Shown: positions 36,792 through 46,257 of the stretch, one piece after another
Numbering within the stretch: the first letter of the stretch is position 1
Layout of the letters: each line of letters opens with the position of its first letter
Notes under the pieces: generated by a model
Seen by the model: the letters and a program-made list of their open reading frames with translations, nothing else
Told to the model about the DNA's origin: nothing
Databases searched by the model: none
Program-made: the position numbers and the translations under genes
Origin: Pseudoalteromonas marina
GTDB lineage: Bacteria > Pseudomonadota > Gammaproteobacteria > Enterobacterales > Alteromonadaceae
Reading direction: 5' to 3'
NCBI RefSeq assembly: GCF_000238335.3
Contig: NZ_AHCB03000005.1
Coordinates: 620,001 to 684,000, forward strand
Length of the DNA: 64,000 nt

Positions 36792-37532
36792 ATGACTAAG
36801 TGGCTGCTAATTATTTTTGCCATTGTGTTTGTTCCAAGCGTAAGCGCTGAAGGTATTGATGCGCTTACTATCACAACAAACGCAGATGGCACACAAGATT
36901 ACTCGGTGACATTGCAAGTTTTAGCCATTATGACGGCGCTGAGTTTTATTCCGGCAGCCATAATCATGATGACGTCTTTTACACGTATCATTGTTGTACT
37001 CGCAATTTTACGCCAAGCAATTGGTTTGCAGCAAACGCCCTCTAATCAAGTACTGTTGGGCATGTCTTTATTTTTAAGTATTTTTATCATGGCGCCTATT
37101 TACCAAAAGGTTAATGACGTAGCCATAGAGCCTTATTTGAGTGAGCAAGTTACGTCGGTACAAGCATTGGAGCTTGCAAAAGAGCCAATGAAAGCATTTA
37201 TGCTCTCGCAGGTTCGTTTAAAAGACTTAGAAACATTTGCCAAAATAGCAGGCTACGACAAGCTAGAGTCACCTGAAGAAACTCCGCTTATAGTTCTTAT
37301 ACCCGCATTTGTAACAAGCGAACTGCAAACCGCGTTCATTATAGGATTCATGTTTTTTATACCTTTTTTAATCGTCGACTTAGTTGTTGCGTCTGTACTC
37401 ATGGCTATGGGTATGATGATGCTCTCCCCCATGATTGTTTCCTTACCCTTTAAAATAATGCTGTTTGTACTTGTTGATGGCTGGAGCTTAGTGATGGGAA
37501 CCCTCGCCAAAAGCTTTGGTTTAGGCACGTAG
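36792..37532 (+). CDS. fliP: Flagellar export gate protein FliP
   Basis: A 246-residue integral membrane component of the export channel. It has a cleavable N-terminal signal ([15 protein letters not shown]) and four further hydrophobic helices. The family signatures [37 protein letters not shown] and [17 protein letters not shown] are complete. It is followed by fliQ after 40 bases. Confidence 0.97.
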   Translation: MTKWLLIIFAIVFVPSVSAEGIDALTITTNADGTQDYSVTLQVLAIMTALSFIPAAIIMMTSFTRIIVVLAILRQAIGLQQTPSNQVLLGMSLFLSIFIMAPIYQKVNDVAIEPYLSEQVTSVQALELAKEPMKAFMLSQVRLKDLETFAKIAGYDKLESPEETPLIVLIPAFVTSELQTAFIIGFMFFIPFLIVDLVVASVLMAMGMMMLSPMIVSLPFKIMLFVLVDGWSLVMGTLAKSFGLGT

Positions 37533-37572
37533 TATGTTTTTTTTGAATGGTACTAAAAGATAGGATTACAGC

Positions 37573-37842
37573 ATGGAACCAGAAATTTTTGTTGATATTC
37601 TTAGCGATGCACTGTTTTTAGTTATTAAATTAGTATCGGCTATTGTTGTTCCAGGTTTAATTATTGGCCTAGTGGTGGCGGTGTTTCAAGCGGCTACGTC
37701 TATCAATGAACAAACGTTGAGTTTTTTACCGCGTTTGCTAATTACTATAAGTGCATTAATTGTTGGTGGTCACTGGTTTACACAAGAACTTATGGACTTT
37801 TTTACCCGGTTGGTGTTGCTCATTCCCGAAATTGCAGGTTAG
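37573..37842 (+). CDS. fliQ: Flagellar export gate protein FliQ
   Basis: An 89-residue protein with two transmembrane helices, part of the FliPQR channel. The conserved segment LIIGLVVAVFQAATSINEQTLSFLPRLL is present. The ATG is followed by the typical acidic start MEPEIFVDIL. It ends 3 bases before the GTG of fliR. Confidence 0.97.
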   Translation: MEPEIFVDILSDALFLVIKLVSAIVVPGLIIGLVVAVFQAATSINEQTLSFLPRLLITISALIVGGHWFTQELMDFFTRLVLLIPEIAG

Positions 37843-37845
37843 CAA

Positions 37846-38625
37846 GTGGAGTACCCGTTTTCAGTTGTCATTCAATGGTTGAGCGACTTTTTACTACCTT
37901 TGGTACGTATTAGTTCTATGATTATGATAATGGCGGGATTAGGCGCTAAAAATGTGCCAACACGTATAAAGCTGGGTTTATCAGTGGTCGTGACTCTTTT
38001 GGTTGTGCCTGTTCTTCCTCCAGCTACATTTACTAACTTGTTTTCGTTTGAAATGATTTTAGTGGTCATACAGCAAATGCTTATTGGAATAGCGATTGGC
38101 TTTGCTTCTACCTTGTTACTCAATACCTTCGTTTTGGCAGGTCAGATACTTGCTATGCAAACCGGTTTAGGTTTTGCCTCTGTCATTGACCCCTCAAATG
38201 GGGCCAGCGTTCCGGCTGTTGGTCAGTTTTTTCTTATTTTAGCAACACTATTATTTTTTGTATTCAATGGCCATTTAATGATGATACAGATGGTTGTACA
38301 TAGTTTTGAAGTACTGCCAATTGATGGTAATTGGTGGTCAGTAGATCATTACTGGGATATTGTAACGTGGGGCGGTTGGATGTTTACAACGGCTTTAGTG
38401 CTCTCACTTGCACCATTGACGGCAATGCTAGTTATTAATATTTCATTTGGTATTATGACCCGTGCGGCGCCTCAGCTAAATATTTTTGCTATTGGTTTTC
38501 CATTCACCCTTGTTGCAGGGCTTGTCATTATTTGGGCAACACTGGGCAACTTCATCCTGCAATTTGAATTTCAGTGGCTTAAAATGATTGAACTAATGTG
38601 TACCTTAGTTGGTTGTTCACCTTAG
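37846..38625 (+). CDS. fliR: Flagellar export gate protein FliR
   Basis: A 259-residue membrane protein with about six hydrophobic helices, completing the export pore. Family features include the FVLAGQILAMQTGLGFASVIDPSNG stretch in the middle. It starts at GTG 3 bases after fliQ, with AGGTT upstream. It precedes flhB by 9 bases. Confidence 0.96.
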   Translation: MEYPFSVVIQWLSDFLLPLVRISSMIMIMAGLGAKNVPTRIKLGLSVVVTLLVVPVLPPATFTNLFSFEMILVVIQQMLIGIAIGFASTLLLNTFVLAGQILAMQTGLGFASVIDPSNGASVPAVGQFFLILATLLFFVFNGHLMMIQMVVHSFEVLPIDGNWWSVDHYWDIVTWGGWMFTTALVLSLAPLTAMLVINISFGIMTRAAPQLNIFAIGFPFTLVAGLVIIWATLGNFILQFEFQWLKMIELMCTLVGCSP

Positions 38626-38634
38626 GAGTGTGTT

Positions 38635-39765
38635 ATGGCTGAAGATTCAGGTCAAGAAAAAACAGAAGAACCCACAGGGAAAAAAATAGAAGAGTCTAAA
38701 AAGAAAGGGCAGGTTGCTCGTTCAAAAGAATTAGGCACTATGTTTGTTCTTATATTTTCAGCTATTTCATTGTTAATGTACGGCCCTGAAATTGGTAAGG
38801 GGTTATACAATATTATGGGCAGAATGCTCAGCCTTAATCGAAATGAAACCTACGATACCACTAAAATGTTTGCGGTTTGGTCCAGTGTTGCCGACGCGCT
38901 TATTTTTCCTATGGCTATGTTTGTATTCATTATTTTATTTGCAGGCATTATAGGTAATACTTTACTAGGTGGCTTTAATTTTAGTTGGCAAGCAGCCGCT
39001 CCTAAAGCAAGTAAAATGTCTCCATTTAAAGGCTTTAAACGCATGTTTGGCCCACAAGCTGCGGTAGAGCTTACTAAAGCTATTTTAAAGTTTTTAGTGG
39101 TCGCAAGTTTTGCCTTTTTTTTAATTAATACCTTTTTTGACGAAATATTACACTTAAGCATTGAGTCTGCACCTAATAATATTATCCATGCGCTCGAAAT
39201 ACTCTCGTGGATGTTTTTGGCATTGTCGTGCACATTGGTGATTATTGCAGCAATTGATGCTCCGTATCAAAGTCATACTCACCATAAGCAGTTAAAAATG
39301 ACACTGCAAGAAGTAAAAGATGAGTACAAAAACTCTGAAGGTGACCCTCAAATAAAAGCGCGTATTAGGCAAACTCAGAGACAAATGTCTCAAAAAAGAA
39401 TGATGCAAGACGTGCCCGATGCCGATGTAGTTGTTACCAACCCAACGCATTATTCTGTTGCTCTTAAATACGACACTGAGCGAGCAGGAGCACCTATAGT
39501 GCTTGCTAAAGGCGTGGATGAACTGGCTATGCAAATTCGAAAAGTGGCAAACGGTAATGATGTACCCATTGTTGAGTCGCCAATGCTTACTCGAGCGCTT
39601 TATCATACCGCAGAAGTAGGAGAACAAATTCCTGATCAACTGTTTACTGCCGTTGCACAGGTGCTAGCTTATGTTTTTCAGCTAAAACGCTTCAATAAAG
39701 GTCGCGGAAAACGCCCGACTAAGCTTAATAAAAAGCTCCCCATTCCTGATGCCTACAGGTATTAA
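38635..39765 (+). CDS. flhB: Flagellar export switch protein FlhB
   Basis: A 376-residue protein. Four transmembrane helices occupy about residues 30-210. They are followed by the cytoplasmic domain with the autocleavage site NPTH (VVTNPTHYSVALKYD, about 266-280), where cleavage changes export from rod/hook to filament proteins. The basic N-terminus (EKTEEPTGKKIEESKKKGQ) is typical. It is the last gene of the fliK-flhB run; a 73-base gap with a promoter precedes flhA. Confidence 0.97.
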   Translation: MAEDSGQEKTEEPTGKKIEESKKKGQVARSKELGTMFVLIFSAISLLMYGPEIGKGLYNIMGRMLSLNRNETYDTTKMFAVWSSVADALIFPMAMFVFIILFAGIIGNTLLGGFNFSWQAAAPKASKMSPFKGFKRMFGPQAAVELTKAILKFLVVASFAFFLINTFFDEILHLSIESAPNNIIHALEILSWMFLALSCTLVIIAAIDAPYQSHTHHKQLKMTLQEVKDEYKNSEGDPQIKARIRQTQRQMSQKRMMQDVPDADVVVTNPTHYSVALKYDTERAGAPIVLAKGVDELAMQIRKVANGNDVPIVESPMLTRALYHTAEVGEQIPDQLFTAVAQVLAYVFQLKRFNKGRGKRPTKLNKKLPIPDAYRY

Positions 39766-39784
39766 TATTTCCCCTTTATTAACT

Positions 39785-39800
39785 TGGAATAGTTATTGCT
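39785..39800 (+). promoter_or_regulatory. Sigma-54 promoter of flhA operon
   Basis: TTGGAATAGTTATTGCT (beginning one base earlier, at 39784) has GG at 39786-39787 and GC at 39798-39799 with exact spacing. Transcription would start near 39811, giving a 28-base leader. It would drive flhA-flhF-flhG-fliA and possibly the chemotaxis genes. Confidence 0.72.
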
Positions 39801-39838
39801 AATTCTACGTAGTGTCAATTTTTTGAAATTGTAGAATT
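39801..39838 (+). repeat. Nested inverted repeat abutting the flhA start codon
   Basis: AATTCTA pairs with TAGAATT immediately before the ATG, and CAATTT pairs with AAATTG inside it. No Shine-Dalgarno sequence is visible before flhA. If transcription starts at 39811 only the inner stem is in the mRNA, so the outer arms may act as a DNA palindrome or in read-through transcripts from flhB. Confidence 0.5.
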
Positions 39839-41947
39839 ATGAGTTTTAAAGCGGTATTACAACAACTTAATGCAGATAAAAAAGAATATGCAAAAGGCGT
39901 AGGTACGCCTTTGCTTGTGCTTGCAGCTTTGGGAATGGTCATTTTACCGTTACCGCCATTTTTACTTGATATCCTTTTTTCATTCAATATTGCGTTAGCG
40001 TTGGTGGTACTACTCGTCACCGTTTACACCATGAAACCCGTTGAGTTTGGTATGTTTCCGGCCGTGTTGCTTATCGCCACAATTATGCGCTTAGCACTCA
40101 ACGTAGCCAGTACACGAGTTGTACTTTTAGAGGGACATAATGGTGGAGATGCTGCGGGGAAGGTAATAGAAGCCTTTGGCTCTGTTGTTATTGGCGGTAA
40201 TTATGCTGTTGGTTTAGTGGTGTTTTTAATTCTGATTATTATTAACTTTGTAGTAATCACAAAAGGTGCGGGTCGTATTTCTGAGGTATCTGCACGTTTT
40301 ACACTTGATGCAATGCCTGGTAAGCAAATGGCAATTGACGCTGATTTAAACGCAGGGTTTATTAGTGCCGAGCAAGCGCGCGATCGCCGAGAAGAAGTAA
40401 CCCGCGAGGCCGATTTTTATGGTTCAATGGATGGTGCAAGTAAGTTTGTAAAAGGTGATGCTATTGCGGGTATCGTCATTTTAATTATTAACATTGTTGG
40501 TGGCTTATTTGTCGGCATGATCCAGCATGACTTAAGCTTTGGCCAAGCTATGGAAGTTTACACACTCCTTACGATTGGTGATGGCTTGGTGGCTCAGCTC
40601 CCCTCATTACTACTATCAATTGGTACCGCAATTGTAGTAACACGCCAAAACGAGTCTCTCAATATGGGCGACCAGTTTAAGAAACAACTTGGCAACGAAA
40701 AATCTTTATTTATAGCCTCTGGCATATTAATTACCATGGGCTTAGTGCCTGGCATGCCTCATTTAGCATTTTTAAGCCTAGGTGCATTATTAGGTTATTT
40801 AGCTTATTACACTCAACAAAGTAAATTAAAAGTGGCTGCAGCAGAAGCCGAGGCTGCTGCAAATGGAACTGCTGGTACGGGTGTTGCCAACAAGCAAGAG
40901 CAAAAAGAACTAGGCTGGGACGACGTTCAGCAAGTAGATGTAATTGGCTTAGAAGTGGGTTATAGATTAATTCCTTTGGTTGACCAGTCTCAAGGCGGAG
41001 AGCTACTAAATCGTATTAAGGGAGTACGTAAAAAGCTTTCTCAAGAGCTGGGTTTTTTAGTTCCACCCGTACATATTCGCGATAACTTAGAGCTTGATCC
41101 TAATGCATACAGAATTACGCTTATGGGGGTATCTACCGGTGAAGGTGAACTCAAGCATGGTGATGAGTTGGCAATAAATCCAGGTCAAGTATTTGGGCCA
41201 ATTAAAGGGGTCGAAACTAAAGACCCTGCTTTTGGGCTTGATGCGGTATGGATAAAACCAGATCAAAAAGACGAAGCGCAATCGCTAGGCTATACCGTGG
41301 TAGATTCAGCGACAGTTGTGGCTACACACATTAGCCAGTTGCTTACTAACAGCGCAGCATTGCTTTTAGGTCACGAGGAAGTACAGAACTTATTAGATAT
41401 GTTAGGTAAAAGCCACCCTCGCTTAGTTGAAGGTTTAGTCCCTGACGTATTACCGTTAACTGTGATTGTAAAAGTACTACAAAATCTACTTAATGAAGGC
41501 GTTGCAATTCGTGATATGCGCTCAATTGTACAAACCCTTGTTGAGTATGGGCCACGTAGTCAAGACCCTGATGTGCTAACGGCTGCAGTACGTATTTCAT
41601 TACGTCGATTAATCGTTCAAGACGCTGTAGGCATGTCTTCAGAAATCCCTGTCATAACCTTGGCGCCTGAGTTGGAACAGATGTTGCATCAGTCACTGCA
41701 AAATGCAGGCGACGAAGGTGCCGGTATAGAACCAGGACTTGCAGAGCGACTTCAAGTGTCACTAAATGAAGCGCATCAAAATCAAGAAATGTCCGGTGAA
41801 CCTTCAATATTGCTAACGTCGGGAATGTTACGCACTGTGTTATCTCGTTTTGTTAAGTACACCATCCCGGGTTTAAGGGTGATGTCTTATCAAGAGGTAC
41901 CAGATGAAAGACAGATCAAGATAGTCAGCTCTGTTGGCCAACAATAA
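39839..41947 (+). CDS. flhA: Flagellar export protein FlhA
   Basis: A 702-residue export gate component. About eight transmembrane helices lie in residues 20-330, including the strongly conserved FHIPEP-family stretch VVITKGAGRISEVSARFTLDAMPGKQMAIDADLNAG. The large cytoplasmic ring domain (about 360-702) binds chaperone-substrate complexes. The length is normal. The start codon directly follows an inverted repeat and lacks a visible ribosome binding site. It is followed by flhF after 20 bases. Confidence 0.97.
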   Translation: MSFKAVLQQLNADKKEYAKGVGTPLLVLAALGMVILPLPPFLLDILFSFNIALALVVLLVTVYTMKPVEFGMFPAVLLIATIMRLALNVASTRVVLLEGHNGGDAAGKVIEAFGSVVIGGNYAVGLVVFLILIIINFVVITKGAGRISEVSARFTLDAMPGKQMAIDADLNAGFISAEQARDRREEVTREADFYGSMDGASKFVKGDAIAGIVILIINIVGGLFVGMIQHDLSFGQAMEVYTLLTIGDGLVAQLPSLLLSIGTAIVVTRQNESLNMGDQFKKQLGNEKSLFIASGILITMGLVPGMPHLAFLSLGALLGYLAYYTQQSKLKVAAAEAEAAANGTAGTGVANKQEQKELGWDDVQQVDVIGLEVGYRLIPLVDQSQGGELLNRIKGVRKKLSQELGFLVPPVHIRDNLELDPNAYRITLMGVSTGEGELKHGDELAINPGQVFGPIKGVETKDPAFGLDAVWIKPDQKDEAQSLGYTVVDSATVVATHISQLLTNSAALLLGHEEVQNLLDMLGKSHPRLVEGLVPDVLPLTVIVKVLQNLLNEGVAIRDMRSIVQTLVEYGPRSQDPDVLTAAVRISLRRLIVQDAVGMSSEIPVITLAPELEQMLHQSLQNAGDEGAGIEPGLAERLQVSLNEAHQNQEMSGEPSILLTSGMLRTVLSRFVKYTIPGLRVMSYQEVPDERQIKIVSSVGQQ

Positions 41948-41967
41948 GATTTTAAAGGGGTTGAATC

Positions 41968-43443
41968 ATGAAAATAAAACGTTTTTTTGCTAAAGATATG
42001 CGCACAGTACTTAAAGAAGTTAAAGACGAATTAGGTGTTGATGCGGTTATTATGTCAAATAAAAAACTAGCTAACGGTGTAGAAATTGTAGCAGCAGTAG
42101 ATTATGACAAAGCAGCCCCTAAAAAAGAGCAGGCACTTAGCACTCCAGCACAAAGCTCAACAAAAACACAGCCAGTGCATAATTTTGTAAAACCAGAGCC
42201 TCTTCGCGCTAAACCAGAGCCACAAGCGAAAGTAGCCGATAGTCTTCAGGCATTATTAGAGCGTCAAGCCCCACGCCCTCGTTCTGCAGAATTGGCTTCT
42301 ATGTTTTCTCAATCAGGTATTGATACTACAGACAACTACCAAGAGCCAGTTCAAGAGCAGCGTCCTCGTCCTATGTTCACTAATGAACGTCAAGCTTCAG
42401 CGCGTCCGCAAACACAAGCAGACAGCCTTGGATTTGATGATTTAGAAAGTGGTTTTGATGATCTTGACAGTCCAGTGACACCTCGCCAAGAAACTAAGCA
42501 TACTGAAAGTGAGCAAATTTCGTCAATGCGTGACGAAATGAATGCCATTCGTCAATTGTTAGAACATCAAGTGTCAGGGCTTATGCAACAAGACATGGCA
42601 AGACGCGATCCTACTCGTGCATGCATGATTGATCGTTTAGTCGGTATGGGAATAGATAAAGATGTTGCTGAGCAAATGGCGTGCTTTGTTCCTGACGATG
42701 TATCTCGCCAGCAAGGTTGGAAAGCACTTTTAACAATGGTTGAAGATCAGATGCAGACAACCAACAACGAGATTTTACGTCAAGGCGGTGTATACGCCTT
42801 AGTCGGCCCAACGGGTGTTGGCAAAACAACAACCGTTGCTAAATTAGCTGCACTTGGCGCACAAAAATACGGTGCAGACAAAGTCGCTTTAATCACAACA
42901 GACACATACAGAATTGGTGCTTATGAGCAACTCGCCACTTATGGCCGAATTATAGGTTGTGGTGTAAAGCAAGTAAAAGATGCTAATGAATTAGCTGAAG
43001 TTTTATATCATTTACGAAATAAACGACTAGTATTAATTGATACTGCGGGTATGAGCCAACGCGACTTGCGCTTAACAGAGCAACTTAATACGCTAATGCG
43101 TAATCAGCGTGTTGATATTCGCAGTTATTTAGTGCTCAGCGCAACATCGCAAATACATGTGTTGCAAGAAACCGTTAGGCACTTTAAAAAAGTGCAGTTA
43201 AGTGGTTGTATATTCACCAAATTAGACGAATCTTTAAGTTTAGGTGAGATTATTAGTATAGCGATTCAAAATCGCCTTCCAATAGGGTATCTTACTAACG
43301 GTCAACGAGTACCAGAAGATATTCGAGTTGCAAATGCTGAAAAACTAGTTAAAAAGGCTGAGCAACTCTATTTAAAAAGAGCAAAAGCACAACATTCAAG
43401 GCACCAAGCAGTGGCGCCAAGCACAGTAGGGATGTATGATTAA
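41968..43443 (+). CDS. flhF: Polar flagellar placement GTPase FlhF
   Basis: A 491-residue SRP-type GTPase that recruits the first flagellar components to the cell pole. The N-terminal B domain and linker (about 50-210) are low-complexity with acidic FDDL repeats. The NG domain follows with G1 GPTGVGKTT at 280-288, TTDTYRIGAYEQL and LIDTAGMSQRD. Its presence with FlhG marks a polar flagellum. It overlaps flhG by 8 bases. Confidence 0.97.
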   Translation: MKIKRFFAKDMRTVLKEVKDELGVDAVIMSNKKLANGVEIVAAVDYDKAAPKKEQALSTPAQSSTKTQPVHNFVKPEPLRAKPEPQAKVADSLQALLERQAPRPRSAELASMFSQSGIDTTDNYQEPVQEQRPRPMFTNERQASARPQTQADSLGFDDLESGFDDLDSPVTPRQETKHTESEQISSMRDEMNAIRQLLEHQVSGLMQQDMARRDPTRACMIDRLVGMGIDKDVAEQMACFVPDDVSRQQGWKALLTMVEDQMQTTNNEILRQGGVYALVGPTGVGKTTTVAKLAALGAQKYGADKVALITTDTYRIGAYEQLATYGRIIGCGVKQVKDANELAEVLYHLRNKRLVLIDTAGMSQRDLRLTEQLNTLMRNQRVDIRSYLVLSATSQIHVLQETVRHFKKVQLSGCIFTKLDESLSLGEIISIAIQNRLPIGYLTNGQRVPEDIRVANAEKLVKKAEQLYLKRAKAQHSRHQAVAPSTVGMYD

Positions 43444-44296
43444 CACAGTATTAGATCAAGCAAGTGGCCTGCGCAAAATGAGTCAAAACAATAACAACGG
43501 CGTAAAAGTTATCGCTGTCACTGGCGGTAAAGGTGGAGTAGGAAAAACAAATGTTTCTCTGAATACTGCAATTGCATTAGGCCAGCAAGGTAACAGAGTG
43601 TTGGTTCTTGATGCCGATTTAGGCTTAGCAAACTGTGACGTTATGCTAGGGCTACGTGTTGAACGTAACTTATCACATGTTTTATCTGGTGAATGTGAAC
43701 TTGATGAAATTTTAGTTGAAGGCCCCGCAGGTATAAAGATTGTACCCGCAACGTCAGGCTCTCAAAGCATGGTTGAATTGTCGCCTTCAGAGCACGCGGG
43801 ACTTATACGGGCTTTTAGTGAATTAAATACAGAATTTGATATTTTAATTGTCGATACAGCCGCAGGTATTTCAGACATGGTGCTGAGCTTTTCTCGCGCG
43901 GCACAAGACGTCATGGTTGTTGTATGCGACGAGCCCACATCGATTACAGATGCTTACGCGCTAATTAAAGTGTTGAGTCGCGAGCATGGCGTATACAAAT
44001 TTAAAATTGTTGCAAATATGGTCCGCAGTATGCGTGAAGGGCAAGAGTTATTTGCTAAACTTTCCAAAGTGACCGATCGCTTTTTAGATGTATCAATGGA
44101 CCTGGTTGCAACGGTTCCCTACGACGAAAATATGCGCAAAGCAACGCGTCGCCAAAAAGTTATTGTAGAGCTTTTTCCAAATTCGCCTGCGGCACTTGCG
44201 TTTCAAGCGTTAGCAACAAAAGCAGTTAAATGGCCAATACCTAATCAACCATCAGGTCATCTGGAGTTTTTCATAGAGAAACTAGTAAACGGCTAA
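43436..44296 (+). CDS. flhG: Flagellar number regulator FlhG (FleN)
   Basis: A 286-residue MinD/ParA-type ATPase that limits flagellar number by restraining FlhF and, in related species, by inhibiting FlrA/FleQ. The deviant Walker A motif is GGKGGVGKT (30-38), and the Walker B-like ILIVDTAAGISDMV is near 137. Its start lies inside the end of flhF, and fliA follows after 2 bases. Confidence 0.96.
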   Translation: MINTVLDQASGLRKMSQNNNNGVKVIAVTGGKGGVGKTNVSLNTAIALGQQGNRVLVLDADLGLANCDVMLGLRVERNLSHVLSGECELDEILVEGPAGIKIVPATSGSQSMVELSPSEHAGLIRAFSELNTEFDILIVDTAAGISDMVLSFSRAAQDVMVVVCDEPTSITDAYALIKVLSREHGVYKFKIVANMVRSMREGQELFAKLSKVTDRFLDVSMDLVATVPYDENMRKATRRQKVIVELFPNSPAALAFQALATKAVKWPIPNQPSGHLEFFIEKLVNG

Positions 44297-44298
44297 TT

Positions 44299-45033
44299 AT
44301 GACAACATTGGTGAATAAAGTTATGGGATATCAATCAGCACAAAATTTAAATGTGATTGTTGAAAAACATGCATCACTTGTCAAAAAAGTGGCATGTCAT
44401 CTTATAGCGCGTTTACCAGCCAGCGTGCAGCTGGACGATTTAATACAATCAGGAATGATAGGTCTGATTGAAGCATCTAAAAGTTTTGATGCAACCAAAG
44501 GGGCTAGCTTTGAAACTTTTGCGGGGATTCGTATTCGTGGGGCAATGCTTGACGAGATGCGACGTGGCGATTGGGCACCCCGTTCAGTACATCGTAAAAG
44601 CCGTTTGGTGGCCGAAACAATTGCTTTTTTAGAAAAAAGCTTAAACCGTGAGCCAACAGATATAGAAGTTGCTGAAAAACTTGAAATTTCGTTAAATGAG
44701 TACCATCATATCTTAAACGATGTAAATGCAAGTAAAGTACTCGGTATTGAAGACCTTGGTGTTGATGAAGATGCCATCAGTCCAGTGGGCCAAGATTTAG
44801 CGCTAGACAAACCGTTTAATAATGTTAAAAATGAGCGGTTTAACGAGTCTTTATTAGGTGCAATAAAATCTTTACCAGAACGTGATGCAATGGTGCTGTC
44901 TTTGTACTATAACGATGAAATGAATTTAAAAGAAATAGGGCATATACTCGATGTAAGTGAATCGCGTGTAAGTCAAATACATGGTCAGGCGATGATTAAG
45001 CTTAAAGCTAAAATCAATGACTGGATAAATTAG
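44299..45033 (+). CDS. fliA: RNA polymerase sigma-28 factor FliA
   Basis: A 244-residue flagellar sigma factor. Regions 2.1-2.4 (LDDLIQSGMIGLIEASKSFDATKGASFETFAGIRIRGAMLDEMR) and region 4 (LPERDAMVLSLYYNDEMNLKEIGHILDVSESRVSQIHGQAM) are intact. Targets recognisable in this window are the promoters at 1951 (flagellin) and 8356 (sugar operon). It lies 2 bases after flhG and 39 before cheY. Confidence 0.97.
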   Translation: MTTLVNKVMGYQSAQNLNVIVEKHASLVKKVACHLIARLPASVQLDDLIQSGMIGLIEASKSFDATKGASFETFAGIRIRGAMLDEMRRGDWAPRSVHRKSRLVAETIAFLEKSLNREPTDIEVAEKLEISLNEYHHILNDVNASKVLGIEDLGVDEDAISPVGQDLALDKPFNNVKNERFNESLLGAIKSLPERDAMVLSLYYNDEMNLKEIGHILDVSESRVSQIHGQAMIKLKAKINDWIN

Positions 45034-45072
45034 TAGTAAGTAAACAAGGTTAAGACCTCACTGGGGGATGTT

Positions 45073-45456
45073 TTGGATAAAAACATGAAAATTCTGGTTG
45101 TTGACGATTTTTCAACAATGAGACGTATTATTAAAAATCTGTTGCGTGACTTAGGTTTCACTAATGTTCAAGAAGCAGACGATGGGTCAACCGCTTTGCC
45201 AATGCTACAAAATCAAGTATTTGATTTTGTTGTTACCGATTGGAATATGCCAGGAATGCAGGGTATAGACCTACTTAGAGCAATACGTGCGGATGATAAG
45301 CTTAAACACATTCCAGTATTGATGGTAACGGCTGAAGCTAAAAAAGAACAAATTATAGCGGCAGCTCAGGCAGGTGTTAATGGTTATATCGTTAAGCCAT
45401 TTACTGCTGGAACACTCAAAACTAAATTAGAAAAAGTATTTGAACGTTTAGGCTAA
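45073..45456 (+). CDS. cheY: Chemotaxis response regulator CheY
   Basis: A 127-residue single-domain receiver that binds FliM when phosphorylated. The acid pocket is [10 protein letters not shown], the phospho-Asp is D56 (VVTDWNMPG), the Thr is in [10 protein letters not shown] and the Lys in YIVKPFT. The TTG at 45073 is chosen because GGGGGA lies 5 bases upstream; the internal ATG at 45085 would be too far from it. The sequence is the typical flagellar CheY of the polar system. Confidence 0.96.
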   Translation: MDKNMKILVVDDFSTMRRIIKNLLRDLGFTNVQEADDGSTALPMLQNQVFDFVVTDWNMPGMQGIDLLRAIRADDKLKHIPVLMVTAEAKKEQIIAAAQAGVNGYIVKPFTAGTLKTKLEKVFERLG

Positions 45457-45474
45457 TGATAGGGGGAGAGGCTT

Positions 45475-46242
45475 ATGTCAGCACTTGCTGCGCCTCAAAT
45501 AACTTTAGAACAAGCTCGTCAGCTCGTTGTTTTTCTTGAAAACGGTGAGCAAGACAAAGCCAATCAGTTAATTTTAGATACCGCTTCTAAGGAGCAATCT
45601 GAAATATTTGCTGAGGTTGGAAAGTTAACCCGTCAATTGCATGAAGCTTTAAAAAGCTTTGAGCTAGACACTCGCTTATCTGACTTAACTACCGATGCTA
45701 TTCCAGATGCAAAAAAACGGCTCAATTATGTTATAGAAATGACAGAAAATGCCGCGAATAAAACAATGGATGCAGTTGAGGCTAGCCTACCAATTGCTCA
45801 ACAGTTGGCAGATGAAATATCTCATATCAAACCGACATGGGATCGCCTAATGAATCGAGAGATTGAGTTAGGGGAGTTTAAATCGTTATGCCACAGCATT
45901 GATAAGTTTATGAACAATTCTCATCATAAAACCGATGAGCTGCAAAGTTTGATGACTAATGTACTTATGGCACAAGACTATCAAGATTTAACCGGCCAAG
46001 TTATTCGCCGAGTTATTGAGCTTGTTAGAGAAGTTGAAGAAAGCTTAATTCATCTTTTGACAGCCTTCGCTGATCAAAGCGAAAGCAAAGCCGAAAAAAT
46101 AGAACAACAAAAAACAAATGAACCATTAGACGAACAAACTTTAGCAGGTCCAGAAGGCCCTATTATTGATAAAGAATCACGTAATGATGTTGTATCTGAT
46201 CAAGATGAAGTCGATGATCTTTTATCAAGTTTGGGCTTCTAA
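45475..46242 (+). CDS. cheZ: CheY phosphatase CheZ
   Basis: A 255-residue protein forming a long helical hairpin. The central segment VLMAQDYQDLTGQVIRRVIELVREVEE contains the catalytic Gln region. An acidic linker (about 200-240) leads to the C-terminal peptide DQDEVDDLLSSLGF, which docks on CheY. It ends the CheY signal by dephosphorylation. It is followed by cheA after 15 bases. Confidence 0.95.
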   Translation: MSALAAPQITLEQARQLVVFLENGEQDKANQLILDTASKEQSEIFAEVGKLTRQLHEALKSFELDTRLSDLTTDAIPDAKKRLNYVIEMTENAANKTMDAVEASLPIAQQLADEISHIKPTWDRLMNREIELGEFKSLCHSIDKFMNNSHHKTDELQSLMTNVLMAQDYQDLTGQVIRRVIELVREVEESLIHLLTAFADQSESKAEKIEQQKTNEPLDEQTLAGPEGPIIDKESRNDVVSDQDEVDDLLSSLGF

Positions 46243-46257
46243 GAGGAGAGTAACTGC

